This document shows, piece after piece, positions 22,903 through 34,832 of a DNA stretch of 64,000 bases. The stretch spans positions 124,001 to 188,000 of the forward strand of contig JABDNH010000003.1 of assembly GCA_013001055.1 (NCBI GenBank), written 5' to 3'. Each line of letters starts with the position of its first letter. The first letter of the stretch is position 1. The stretch is from Sphingomonas sp. Its GTDB lineage: Bacteria; Pseudomonadota; Alphaproteobacteria; Sphingomonadales; Sphingomonadaceae. Both the position numbers and the translations under genes were made by a program. The notes under the pieces are model-generated. The model saw only the letters and a program-made list of their open reading frames with translations. It was not told the origin of the DNA and searched no databases.

Positions 22903-25395
22903 ATGGCGGGCAAGTCTACCCTCACCGAGTATAATCGCAAACGCGATTTCAAAAAGACTGCAGAGCCAGCAGGCGAGATCTTGCCGAGCGCTAGCGGCAA
23001 TCTTTTCATCGTGCAGAAGCACGACGCCACCCGGCTGCACTGGGATTTGCGACTTGAAATCGACGGGGTGTTGAAAAGCTGGGCGGTGACAAAGGGCCCG
23101 TCCATCGATCCTGATATCAAGCGTTTGGCAGTGCGCACTGAAGATCATCCCATGGCTTATGCCGAATTCGAGGGCACGATACCCAAGGGCGAATATGGCG
23201 GCGGCACCGTCATGCTGTGGGACCGCGGGACCTGGGCCCCCATCGAGGGCAAGAGCGCCGATGATCTGACCGAGGGGCACCTTCACTTTTGCCTCGATGG
23301 CGAGCGAATGAAGGGAGAGTGGCTGCTCATACGCTTGAAGCCACGCGAGGGAGAGAAGCGCGAGAATTGGCTTCTGCGTAAACTGGATGACGAGCACGCC
23401 GGAACTGGCGACGTGCTCGTCAACCGCGAACTACGCAGCGTGCTTACCGGCCGATCGATGGCCGAGATCGCAGCCGACAAGAAGGGCAGCTACTCGCTCG
23501 CGGGAAAGGATGACGAAGCGTTCTCGAAAACGATGAGCCGCGCTGCCGAACGCAACCGGAAAACGAGTCGCAAGAAAAGCGCCAAACGTCCGGGATATCG
23601 CAAGCCGCAGCTGGCAAAGCTCGTCGACGAGGTGCCTGAAGGCAATGGGTGGGCGCACGAGATCAAATATGACGGGTATCGCGCTCTTGTCAGCGCTAAA
23701 GGCCGCGACGTCCGGCTGTACACGCGCAACGGCAAGGACTGGAGTGAGAAGTTCTCGCCGCTCTTGAAGGCAGTCGCCGATCTCGATCTGCCCGCCTGCC
23801 TGATGGATGGCGAGGTCATCGCGCCCGACAAGGACGGAAATCCCGACTTTTCGACCTTACAGGCAATTCTCAAGCGCGGCCATGGGGCCCAGCAATCTGT
23901 CGACCAGCTGCAATATCATGTCTTCGATCTACTCGAGCTCGATAGTCAGGACCTTGTCGGCCATACGCTCCTCGAGCGCAAAGACGAGTTGGCGGCGCTG
24001 CTACACGATGCCAAGCCACCGATATTCTATTCGGACCACATCATAGGTGCCGGCGAAAAATTGCTCGAGGCGATGTGCGCCGCGCGACAGGAGGGAATTA
24101 TCTCCAAGCGCGTTGACGCCCCTTATCGGCACCGTCGCAGCGATGACTGGCTCAAGGTCAAATGCGTGCAACGCAATCAATTCCTCATCGTCGGCATGAA
24201 GCGTTCGTCGGCACGGGGCCGTCCGTTCTCCTCACTGCTTCTGGCCGAGAAAGTCGATGGCGAACTGACGTATCGCGGCAATGTCGGGACGGGCTTTTCA
24301 AACACCGATCTCGACACGATTTCCAGGAAATTGAAGCGCTATCATCGCAAGACGGCGCCGGTAGAGGTCTCCCCATCGCAGGCACGCCAGGTGCAATGGG
24401 TGACGCCCAGGCTTTACGCCGAGGTCGCCTATGCCGAAATCACGGCGGAAGGCCGCATTCGTCACGGCAGCTTCCTCGGTCTTGTCAATGCGAAGGCCGC
24501 AAACCGCCGCAAGAATGTGCAAGCAAAAGGCGAAGCCGATGTTCGTATATCGAGCCGCGACCGCGTCGTGTTTCCGGATAGCGGCCAAACCAAGGGCGAC
24601 CTCGCCGACTATTACAACGCCATCGCGCCGCTTTTTCTGACCATCGGAGCCAACCGCCCCATAAGTCTGGTGCGGTGTCCGCAGGGTCGCGCCAAGAATT
24701 GCTTCTATCAGAAACATGCCGGCGACGGCTTCGGCGACGCTGTTCGCGGCGTGCCCATCAAGGAGAAAGACGGCGGCGCCGAAGAGTATATCTTCATCGA
24801 TAGTCGTCGCGGCCTGATGCAGTGCGTGCAAATGGGCACGATCGAATTTCACGGGTGGGGTGCCAATGTCGACAATGTCGAGCGTCCTGACCGCATGATC
24901 TTTGACCTCGATCCCGATGAGGGCCTCGATTTTTCCGCCGTCGCCGATGCCGCGGAGTTTCTGCGCGAAACGCTGGGCGACATCGGACTGGCCAGTTTTG
25001 CGATGCTGTCTGGCGGCAAGGGCGTTCATGTCGTCGTGCCACTGGCCCGAGGACATGATTGGGATACGCACAAGGACTTCGCGCGCCGCTTTGCCGAAGC
25101 GTTGGCGATGGCGCATCCCGATCGTTTCACGGCGTCAATCCGCAAGGCGCAGCGCAAGGGCCGGATATTCATCGACTGGCTCAGAAATCAGCGCGGCGCG
25201 ACAGCCGTGCTCCCGTACAGTGCCCGGGCAAGGTCAGGCGCGCCGGTCGCGGCACCAGTAACGTGGGCCGAGCTGAAGAAACTGGACAGTGGCGGGCGCT
25301 ATACGATCGATGACGTGGACGTGCTAAAACGCAGGGCGTCCAGCAAGTCGTTGGCAAGGTGGGGCCAAGCCAACCAGGAACTTCCGGAGATTTGA
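22903..25395 (+). CDS. ligD: Multifunctional DNA ligase D
   Basis: An 830-residue three-domain enzyme that processes and seals breaks held by Ku. Residues 1-190 are the 3'-phosphoesterase (HDATRLHWDLRLEI, EGTIPKGEYGGG). About 210-520 are the ATP-dependent ligase with nucleophile Lys255 in EIKYDGYR and the OB-fold end. About 540-830 are the primase-like polymerase (RPISLVRCPQG, FDLDPDEG with Asp668/Asp670, LSGGKGVHVVVPL). The order PE-LIG-POL is that of many alphaproteobacterial LigD proteins. It is co-transcribed with ku. Confidence 0.96.
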   Translation: MAGKSTLTEYNRKRDFKKTAEPAGEILPSASGNLFIVQKHDATRLHWDLRLEIDGVLKSWAVTKGPSIDPDIKRLAVRTEDHPMAYAEFEGTIPKGEYGGGTVMLWDRGTWAPIEGKSADDLTEGHLHFCLDGERMKGEWLLIRLKPREGEKRENWLLRKLDDEHAGTGDVLVNRELRSVLTGRSMAEIAADKKGSYSLAGKDDEAFSKTMSRAAERNRKTSRKKSAKRPGYRKPQLAKLVDEVPEGNGWAHEIKYDGYRALVSAKGRDVRLYTRNGKDWSEKFSPLLKAVADLDLPACLMDGEVIAPDKDGNPDFSTLQAILKRGHGAQQSVDQLQYHVFDLLELDSQDLVGHTLLERKDELAALLHDAKPPIFYSDHIIGAGEKLLEAMCAARQEGIISKRVDAPYRHRRSDDWLKVKCVQRNQFLIVGMKRSSARGRPFSSLLLAEKVDGELTYRGNVGTGFSNTDLDTISRKLKRYHRKTAPVEVSPSQARQVQWVTPRLYAEVAYAEITAEGRIRHGSFLGLVNAKAANRRKNVQAKGEADVRISSRDRVVFPDSGQTKGDLADYYNAIAPLFLTIGANRPISLVRCPQGRAKNCFYQKHAGDGFGDAVRGVPIKEKDGGAEEYIFIDSRRGLMQCVQMGTIEFHGWGANVDNVERPDRMIFDLDPDEGLDFSAVADAAEFLRETLGDIGLASFAMLSGGKGVHVVVPLARGHDWDTHKDFARRFAEALAMAHPDRFTASIRKAQRKGRIFIDWLRNQRGATAVLPYSARARSGAPVAAPVTWAELKKLDSGGRYTIDDVDVLKRRASSKSLARWGQANQELPEI

Positions 25396-25397
25396 TT

Positions 25398-26573
25398 GTG
25401 TCGCAAGCAGCATCAGAGGCGTATGAAATTACCATCCTCAAGATGGACGTGGAGGGCAAGGACAGCAATCGCTTCTCTCGCATCGTCAACCGTGCCGTCG
25501 ATCGGTTTCGTGAAATTTTGGAACGCGAGAACAGTCTGAGCGTCACGATCCAGACTCTTGACGGGCCACACCTCGTCCCCGGCGCGGGTGCCTACGCACC
25601 GCTCGATTTTCTGGAGCTTGGTTTCGCCGAGAAGACGGAGAGGAACCTAGACTTCCTCATCGCGGTCACCGAAGTCGACCTCAGCGCTAGAGGGGCCGCC
25701 TATACGCTCGCATTCACGAGCCCGGTCACGAACGTTGCCATCACATCGACCCGTCGGCTCGAACCTTCCTTCTGGGGCAACGATGCTAATGACGATGTCG
25801 TGGTCGACAGACTTTCGAAGCTTTTGCTTTTTGCGTTTGGCAAGCTGGTCAATCTGGCGTCATCCCCGGACTCCACCAACGCGATGCACACCATCTCCGA
25901 TGTCACCGATCTGGACGCTTCGCGTACGATGCGCGAGGAGCAGTGGGAAACTATGCGGAACCAGCTACCGCGAGAAGCGCACGACATGCGCACTTCGCAA
26001 AACTTCGCCTGGTTCTTCGCGAAGCAGATCGCGCGCAACGTGCCGGAGATCGCCAAGGCGATTACAAACGCAAATCCCTTCGCGCTCATGTTCAAATTAC
26101 CGACGATGATCGCAGCAGCGCTATCGGTCATCGTCGTGCTGCTCTTCAGTGCGGAAACGTGGGACGTAGCCAACGCAATGACCACTGGCCAATCCGTTCT
26201 GTTTTCGGCGGTAAGCATCGCCGCGGCCCTGTTCCTGCTCTATCGGGCGTTCGCGCTAGAGGCTGTGGTGAGCCGTCAGGGATTTTTCACCGAGTCCATG
26301 GTCGTCACCATGGCAGCGACCTTCCTGACGCTGTTATTGACGATCCTGCTGCTGTTCGCGGCATTCGCTTTCATCATGTATGTCGGCGTCGTTAGCGTCT
26401 TCCCTCCTGCCCTCATGGACAATTGGCCGACGACAGGTGAAGCCGACAGCCAATTGGATCACATCAAGCTATCCGCATTTCTCGCTGCCATGGGTGTTCT
26501 TGCAGGCTCGCTGGGTGGCAGAAGCGACAGCAAGACGATTATCCGCAACGTGCTGTTCTCCAATTCGCGTTGA
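25398..26573 (+). CDS. Membrane protein of unknown function downstream of ligD
   Basis: A 391-residue protein. The N-terminal 200 residues are soluble, beginning MSQAASEAYEITILKMDVEG, and contain ALDFLELGFAEK-like and EVDLSARGAAYTLAF segments that faintly recall archaemetzincin-type folds but lack HExxH. The C-terminal half has four membrane helices (near 245-262, 270-290, 300-330, 365-380). The GTG start has GGAG 8 nt upstream, inside the ligD end. Not recognised. Confidence 0.7.
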   Translation: MSQAASEAYEITILKMDVEGKDSNRFSRIVNRAVDRFREILERENSLSVTIQTLDGPHLVPGAGAYAPLDFLELGFAEKTERNLDFLIAVTEVDLSARGAAYTLAFTSPVTNVAITSTRRLEPSFWGNDANDDVVVDRLSKLLLFAFGKLVNLASSPDSTNAMHTISDVTDLDASRTMREEQWETMRNQLPREAHDMRTSQNFAWFFAKQIARNVPEIAKAITNANPFALMFKLPTMIAAALSVIVVLLFSAETWDVANAMTTGQSVLFSAVSIAAALFLLYRAFALEAVVSRQGFFTESMVVTMAATFLTLLLTILLLFAAFAFIMYVGVVSVFPPALMDNWPTTGEADSQLDHIKLSAFLAAMGVLAGSLGGRSDSKTIIRNVLFSNSR

Positions 26574-26579
26574 CCGCCA

Positions 26580-26834
26580 TCAGCAAGCTTTGGGCATGCG
26601 TTCTTCCCGGAAAAGGTAGCGATAAACACCCCATGCGTTGATGAGCAAAAGGACACCGTTCATCACGGCGATCGGCATGGCGTCGCTCGTGAGGCCTGAG
26701 TAGATCCACATCACCGACACGATACAAAATAGCACGAAAGCATAGCCGGTCATCCTGCGACCGATGTCGGCGGCTATGAGCCCTGCGGCAATCATGGCGC
26801 CGATCGACGCGGCCCACTCGACCATTCCTTCCAT
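26580..26834 (-). CDS. Small membrane protein of unknown function
   Basis: An 84-residue protein with three hydrophobic segments (IGAMIAAGLIAADIG, YAFVLFCIVSVMWIYSGL, IAVMNGVLLLINAWGVYRYL) and a basic C-terminus. AAGGAG precedes the ATG. An EcfG-like promoter at 26860-26885 places it in the stress group. It is convergent with the gene ending at 26573. Confidence 0.75.
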   Translation of the reverse strand: MEGMVEWAASIGAMIAAGLIAADIGRRMTGYAFVLFCIVSVMWIYSGLTSDAMPIAVMNGVLLLINAWGVYRYLFREERMPKAC

Positions 26835-26859
26835 ATTCTCACTCCTTCGTGCATTGATA

Positions 26860-26885
26860 GACGCGTCCGGCGAGGCGTCAGTTCC
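26860..26885 (-). promoter_or_regulatory. EcfG-like promoter (near-consensus)
   Basis: On the minus strand GGAAC (26885-26881), 17 bp, CGTC (26863-26860), 26 bp before the ATG at 26834. One base differs from CGTT. Confidence 0.5.
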
Positions 26886-26970
26886 GCATTCGGGTTAGCG
26901 GGCACGTTGCACCGATCACTTGCAAATCGGCATTTGATCTTCAGGCCGACATCGTCCTTGGTACGTCTCG

Positions 26971-30584
<3,614 letters not shown>

Positions 30585-30588
<4 letters not shown>

Positions 30589-31796
30589 TCAGACGATTGC
30601 GCAATATGGGTCCTGGCGCGCTGGTTGCGGCCGCCTTTATCGGGCCCGGGACGGTCACTGCCTGTACGCTGGCCGGCGCAAATTTCGGCTATGCGCTGTT
30701 ATGGGCGCTGCTCTTCGCCACCGCGGCAACCATCATCCTGCAGGAAATGGCGGCGCGGCTCGGCGTGATCACGCAAAAAGGCTTGGGCGAAACGCTCGCC
30801 GAATTGTTCGGTCATTCGGTGTGGAAATGGCCGCTGTTCGTACTCGTCGGACTTGCGCTTTACCTCGGAAACGCCGCGTACGAAGCCGGTAATCTCGCCG
30901 GCGCTGCACTCGGCATTTCGGCGATTGCCGGTGAGTCGCAAACCGTATTCCGCTTTTCGATAATCGGCATCGCGTTGCTCGCAGCGGCGCTGCTACTGCG
31001 CGGAACCTACAAGCAGGTCGAACGCGTATTGCTGGCGCTCGTCGTGATCATGGCGGCAGCCTTTGTCGCGACATTTGCGATCGTCCGCCCCGACATCGCC
31101 GCGCTATTCGCCGGTCTTGTCGTGCCCTCGATCCCGGACGGCGCGCTGCTGACCGTTATTGCGCTGATCGGCACTACCGTTGTGCCATATAATCTTTTCC
31201 TGCATGCTTCCGCCGTGAAGGCGAAGTGGTCCGGCCCCGAAGACCTCCGCGCTGCGCGCGCCGACACGGGCATTGCTATCGGTCTGGGCGGTATTATCGC
31301 CATTCTGATTGTTTCGACCGCGGCAGCCAGCCTGTTCGCCATGGGATTGAGCGTGACCACTGCCGGTGAAATGGCGAGCCAGTTCGAACCGTTGTTCGGC
31401 AGCTTTTCGACATACTTGCTCGGCATCGGTCTGTTTGCCGCGGGCCTCACCAGCGCGATCACCGCACCGCTAGCTACGGGCTATGCGATTACGGAAATCC
31501 TGCAATTTGGCGGCGGGCAGCAATCACGGATGTTTCGAATGGTGGCGCTTAGCGTGATCCTGATTGGCGCAGCGATTGCGCTGACCGGCATCCGCCCCAT
31601 TGAGATCATCTTCACCGCGCAGATCGCCAACGGCATCCTGCTACCCGTGATCGCGATCGTCCTTCTTTACGTGATGAACCAGTCGAAGCTGCTCGGCCAT
31701 TACGCCAACGGAAGGCTTGGCAACGTCATGGGCGGCGCAGTGGTCATGGTCGCAACTGCTCTTGGGGCGCGTCTGGTCTGGCTTGCGATCTCCTAA
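30585..31796 (+). CDS. Nramp-related transporter lacking the DPGN metal motif
   Basis: A 403-residue, 11-helix Nramp-fold protein. In canonical Nramp, helix 1 has DPGN and helix 6 has MPH. Here they read GPGT (AAFIGPGTVTACTLAG) and VPY (GTTVVPYNLFLHASAVK), so the transition-metal ligands are missing. This resembles the Nramp-related magnesium transporter (NRMT) branch. The ATG overlaps the oxoprolinase stop (ATGA), so the two work together or at least are co-expressed. True substrate unknown. Confidence 0.85.
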
Positions 31797-31835
31797 GTAC
31801 ACATCGCCCCAGCGCGCAGGGTCAACTTTTGCTGA

Positions 31836-33539
31836 TTATGGAATGTCGAGACCCGCGGCCCTGAGGTCTTCCAGGATCATGCGTCGGAGCCGCGGCTGCG
31901 CAAACATCCAGGCATTGAGATGTAGTTCGCGAAATTGCTCGAGGCCGCCGGGTAACAGGCGTTCGAAGTCGGCCGCCGCGCGCCGCGCTTTGTCCATTCT
32001 CCCCAGCCTGACCATGACGATGGTCTTCGTATAGGGATCTGCAAAATAATCCGGCTGATTGACCCGCTGCTGTATTTCCAGCGCTTCCTCATACCGACCG
32101 TCAAGATAGGCATCGAAGAAATGACTGAAGCGATACCATCCTGGGTGGTCAGGATTGAGCGCCATGGCCCGTGCCGTCCAATCACGACCACGATCCCAAT
32201 CACCCGCATATCCCGCCAGGATACCGAGCATGGCCACGGCCTCGCTGTCGTAGGGATTGAGTTCGTAAGCGCGTTCCGAAGCCGCCCTGAAGGCACCCAG
32301 ATCCTTGAGAAAGAACTGAACCTCAGCCAGCTCAAAATAGGCGTAACTATTCTTAGGATCGGCGCGCACTGCGTTGCGCGCCGCCTCGAGTGCCTTGGCG
32401 CCTGCATCGGGGCGACGATTATAGTGATGCTTGACTTCTTCGATGCGTACCGCCGCCAGTGAAGCCCACACATTGGCATCGTGCGGCGCCTGAGATGCGG
32501 CCCTTTCCAAAGCGTCGCGCGTGATCAAATGGTCTTCCGGCGACAATCGCTGCCGGTAAATGCTGTGGCGCAAGACCGCTTCGAAAGGCGCGAGCGAAGC
32601 AGGATCCTTGGTCGCAACTTGTTGTTGGAGATTCCTGAGCATGGCGCCGTAAGGATCACCCACGGCCGCGATGACCTTCGCTGACAGATCGTCCTGAAGC
32701 GCGACCGCCGACTGGTCCTGGATGTCGCGGTCGAACGTCTTGCCCCAAACCTGCTCGCCTGCATCGATATTGATCAGGCGGGTCGAAAGGCGCAGCCTTT
32801 CATCATCGACTTGCAGCGTGGCATCGAGCCGATAATCGACCTGCCCTTCCGCGGTCGACGGGGTCGCAACGGACAAGGTGGAAAAGCGCGAAAGGCCCGA
32901 GGCAATGTGATCGCGCAATCCCTGCGCCATGCCCTCCAAAAGCGCATCTTCGCCGACAATTCCGATTGGCGCGACTTGAACGCGCGGTGGTTCGATGGAG
33001 ACACTCTGGGCCTCATTCGAAGATGACTCAAGCAAGCCGCCGGACAGCGCGAAGCCAATACCCGAAAAAATCAGCAAGGAGAGCGCGACGATAGCACCAT
33101 AGCGGTGCCAGGACTTCGGCTTCCTGGCTTGTGGCGGCTCATGATGCTCGCCGGTAAGCTGGGTCTTGACCGCTGCCAGCAACCGCTGAAATGCGGGTTT
33201 GTCGCGCTGACCATGCCAATGCTGCAGATCGTCGCAATGAAACTGGCCGAAGCCCAGTGGCGGCATGGTCCCATCGATCGTGATCGACAAGATCTTACCG
33301 TCCTCTGCCCCGCGATTGGCTTCGTCCTTTACCCATCGCGAAGCGGCCGCGGCCTGCGACCAGCAAACGAGTACTGCGCGTGCGCCATCGATTTCGCGTT
33401 CAATGTTCTCGGCGAAGGCTGCGCCGCTCTGTATTCTGTCGTCCCACCAGACCGAAAAGCCTTCTTCCTCCAATGCAGGAGCCAGACGTTGCACGAACTG
33501 CCGGTCGGCGCGTGCATAAGAGATGAAGATGTCCGCCAA
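31836..33539 (-). CDS. TIR-domain protein with membrane anchor and TPR region
   Basis: A 567-residue protein. Residues 1-130 are a bacterial TIR domain (DIFISYARADRQFVQRLAPA, FSVWWDDRIQSGAAFAENIE, WVKDEANRGAEDGKILSITID). About 147-168 are a membrane helix. 180-285 form a TolB/FlgO-like segment (AQGLRDHIASGLSRF, LINIDAGEQVWGKTFDRD). 330-567 are TPR-like repeats. The start is TTG because no ATG or GTG fits the TIR start. Proteins of this type are described near adenylate-cyclase TPR proteins. Role in signalling or defence is not determinable here. Confidence 0.82.
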   Translation of the reverse strand: MADIFISYARADRQFVQRLAPALEEEGFSVWWDDRIQSGAAFAENIEREIDGARAVLVCWSQAAAASRWVKDEANRGAEDGKILSITIDGTMPPLGFGQFHCDDLQHWHGQRDKPAFQRLLAAVKTQLTGEHHEPPQARKPKSWHRYGAIVALSLLIFSGIGFALSGGLLESSSNEAQSVSIEPPRVQVAPIGIVGEDALLEGMAQGLRDHIASGLSRFSTLSVATPSTAEGQVDYRLDATLQVDDERLRLSTRLINIDAGEQVWGKTFDRDIQDQSAVALQDDLSAKVIAAVGDPYGAMLRNLQQQVATKDPASLAPFEAVLRHSIYRQRLSPEDHLITRDALERAASQAPHDANVWASLAAVRIEEVKHHYNRRPDAGAKALEAARNAVRADPKNSYAYFELAEVQFFLKDLGAFRAASERAYELNPYDSEAVAMLGILAGYAGDWDRGRDWTARAMALNPDHPGWYRFSHFFDAYLDGRYEEALEIQQRVNQPDYFADPYTKTIVMVRLGRMDKARRAAADFERLLPGGLEQFRELHLNAWMFAQPRLRRMILEDLRAAGLDIP

Positions 33540-33615
33540 CGCTCCCCCGCGCCCAAGCTTGATGTTTGGTCTGCAGAAGCTTGTAACAGAAGCTCGTCGG
33601 ACTACAAATCGACCC

Positions 33616-34707
33616 TTAGGGCAAGATCACCAGGCCCTTGTCGGGCGGCCAGCTCCCGTCGACGAAAGAGGGATAGGCCTTGTCGAGTTTGGCCAGGCCT
33701 TCACGCTCGTCGACATCCATCCAGCTGAATGTCGCAATGCCGGCTGCCGACACATAGTCGCGCGACTGCTTGTCGAATTCAGCGGCACCCCACTCCTTGA
33801 CGAGACCGAGAACATAGCTGGGCGCGAAGAACATCTCCGCGTCGCCAGAGGACTTCTCGCCGTCTTTCTTGTCGGGCTTTTGCATGCCGTCCTGCCAATG
33901 GGTGATCCCGACATTGTAGCGATATTTTAGATCGTCACCGAAAACGCGATAGAGATCGGCGACAAGCGTGCGGCTTCCCGCCATGTCCACGAGAACGCTG
34001 GGCATGACCTCAAGACCTGACAGCGAATCATAATCCACTACAAGATCATAAAGCCCGGTTTTGCGGACAAAATCGCCATTGTGCCGGGACGTAAGGCCGA
34101 TGACGGGGGGCGCATCCTCGTCGCGCTTGAGGCCGAAGGCCAAACCGAGACTGGTCTTGGACGAAGCGCTGGCGATCAACACCTGCTCGGCACCCTTATA
34201 GTCGGCTTGCTTCAATGCTTCATAAAGACAAAAAGAGGTGATGTGCAGCGGGGCCAGCAGGACGCGGGCGTTGAGCGAGCCCTTGCTACGTTCGCCCATA
34301 CCCATTCGGGTATAGCGATTGTAGAGCGGCGGCAGGTCCTGGCGATGTTCGGCCATGTCGGAAAAGCCGCTGTCGCTGACCTTGCCCGGCGTCAGGTCGC
34401 AGCGCTGCGCGGGCGGAAAATAGCCGTAGAGCCGCTCGCCCGTGTTGAGCGCATTGCATCGGCTTTCGACAATTCGCGCGATCGCCCAGACGGGGATCAT
34501 GCCCCACCCGCGTCGTTCGACGGGAAAGAACTTCCAATAGCCGAGCATGTCACCGGCAACGCCGTACGTCATATTGTTGGCGGTGAAGGCGAAGCGTTCG
34601 ATCACGACGCGGATGTCGCCGTCTGCCAGCGTGCCTTCGGGCACCTGCGCGACATGATGATCGCCCAAGGCATTGCGGCACACTTCGAATTGGCTGACTT
34701 TCCCCAT
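33616..34707 (-). CDS. DUF2855 family protein
   Basis: A 363-residue DUF2855 protein with an MDR-like outline: FTANNMTYGVAGDMLGYWKFFP, GWGMIPVWAIARI, GYFPPAQRCDLTP, and a nucleotide-site-like stretch EQVLIASASSKTSLGLAFGLK. The start at ATG 34707 has GAGGGG 5 nt upstream. GTG 34713 is too close to it. Function unknown; possibly an oxidoreductase or a protein acting on lipid-like substrates. It is monocistronic, separated from the TBDR by a terminator. Confidence 0.85.
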   Translation of the reverse strand: MGKVSQFEVCRNALGDHHVAQVPEGTLADGDIRVVIERFAFTANNMTYGVAGDMLGYWKFFPVERRGWGMIPVWAIARIVESRCNALNTGERLYGYFPPAQRCDLTPGKVSDSGFSDMAEHRQDLPPLYNRYTRMGMGERSKGSLNARVLLAPLHITSFCLYEALKQADYKGAEQVLIASASSKTSLGLAFGLKRDEDAPPVIGLTSRHNGDFVRKTGLYDLVVDYDSLSGLEVMPSVLVDMAGSRTLVADLYRVFGDDLKYRYNVGITHWQDGMQKPDKKDGEKSSGDAEMFFAPSYVLGLVKEWGAAEFDKQSRDYVSAAGIATFSWMDVDEREGLAKLDKAYPSFVDGSWPPDKGLVILP

Positions 34708-34777
34708 CGACACCCCTCATAGCCGCGCAAACGTTAAGGGAATGGTGACAGGGCGATGCCGTAGACGCAAAGAAAAA

Positions 34778-34805
34778 GCCCCCGCCCGGTTTCCCGGACG
34801 AGGGC
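34778..34805 (-). terminator. Terminator of the TonB-dependent receptor gene
   Basis: GCCC-c-CG-c-CCGG, loop TTTC, CCGG-a-CG-a-GGGC, flanked by A5 on the left and T5 on the right. It works in both directions. It follows the receptor stop by 27 bp on the minus strand. Confidence 0.85.
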
Positions 34806-34832
34806 ATTTTTCCCTTAGTCTGTCGCTAGAGC

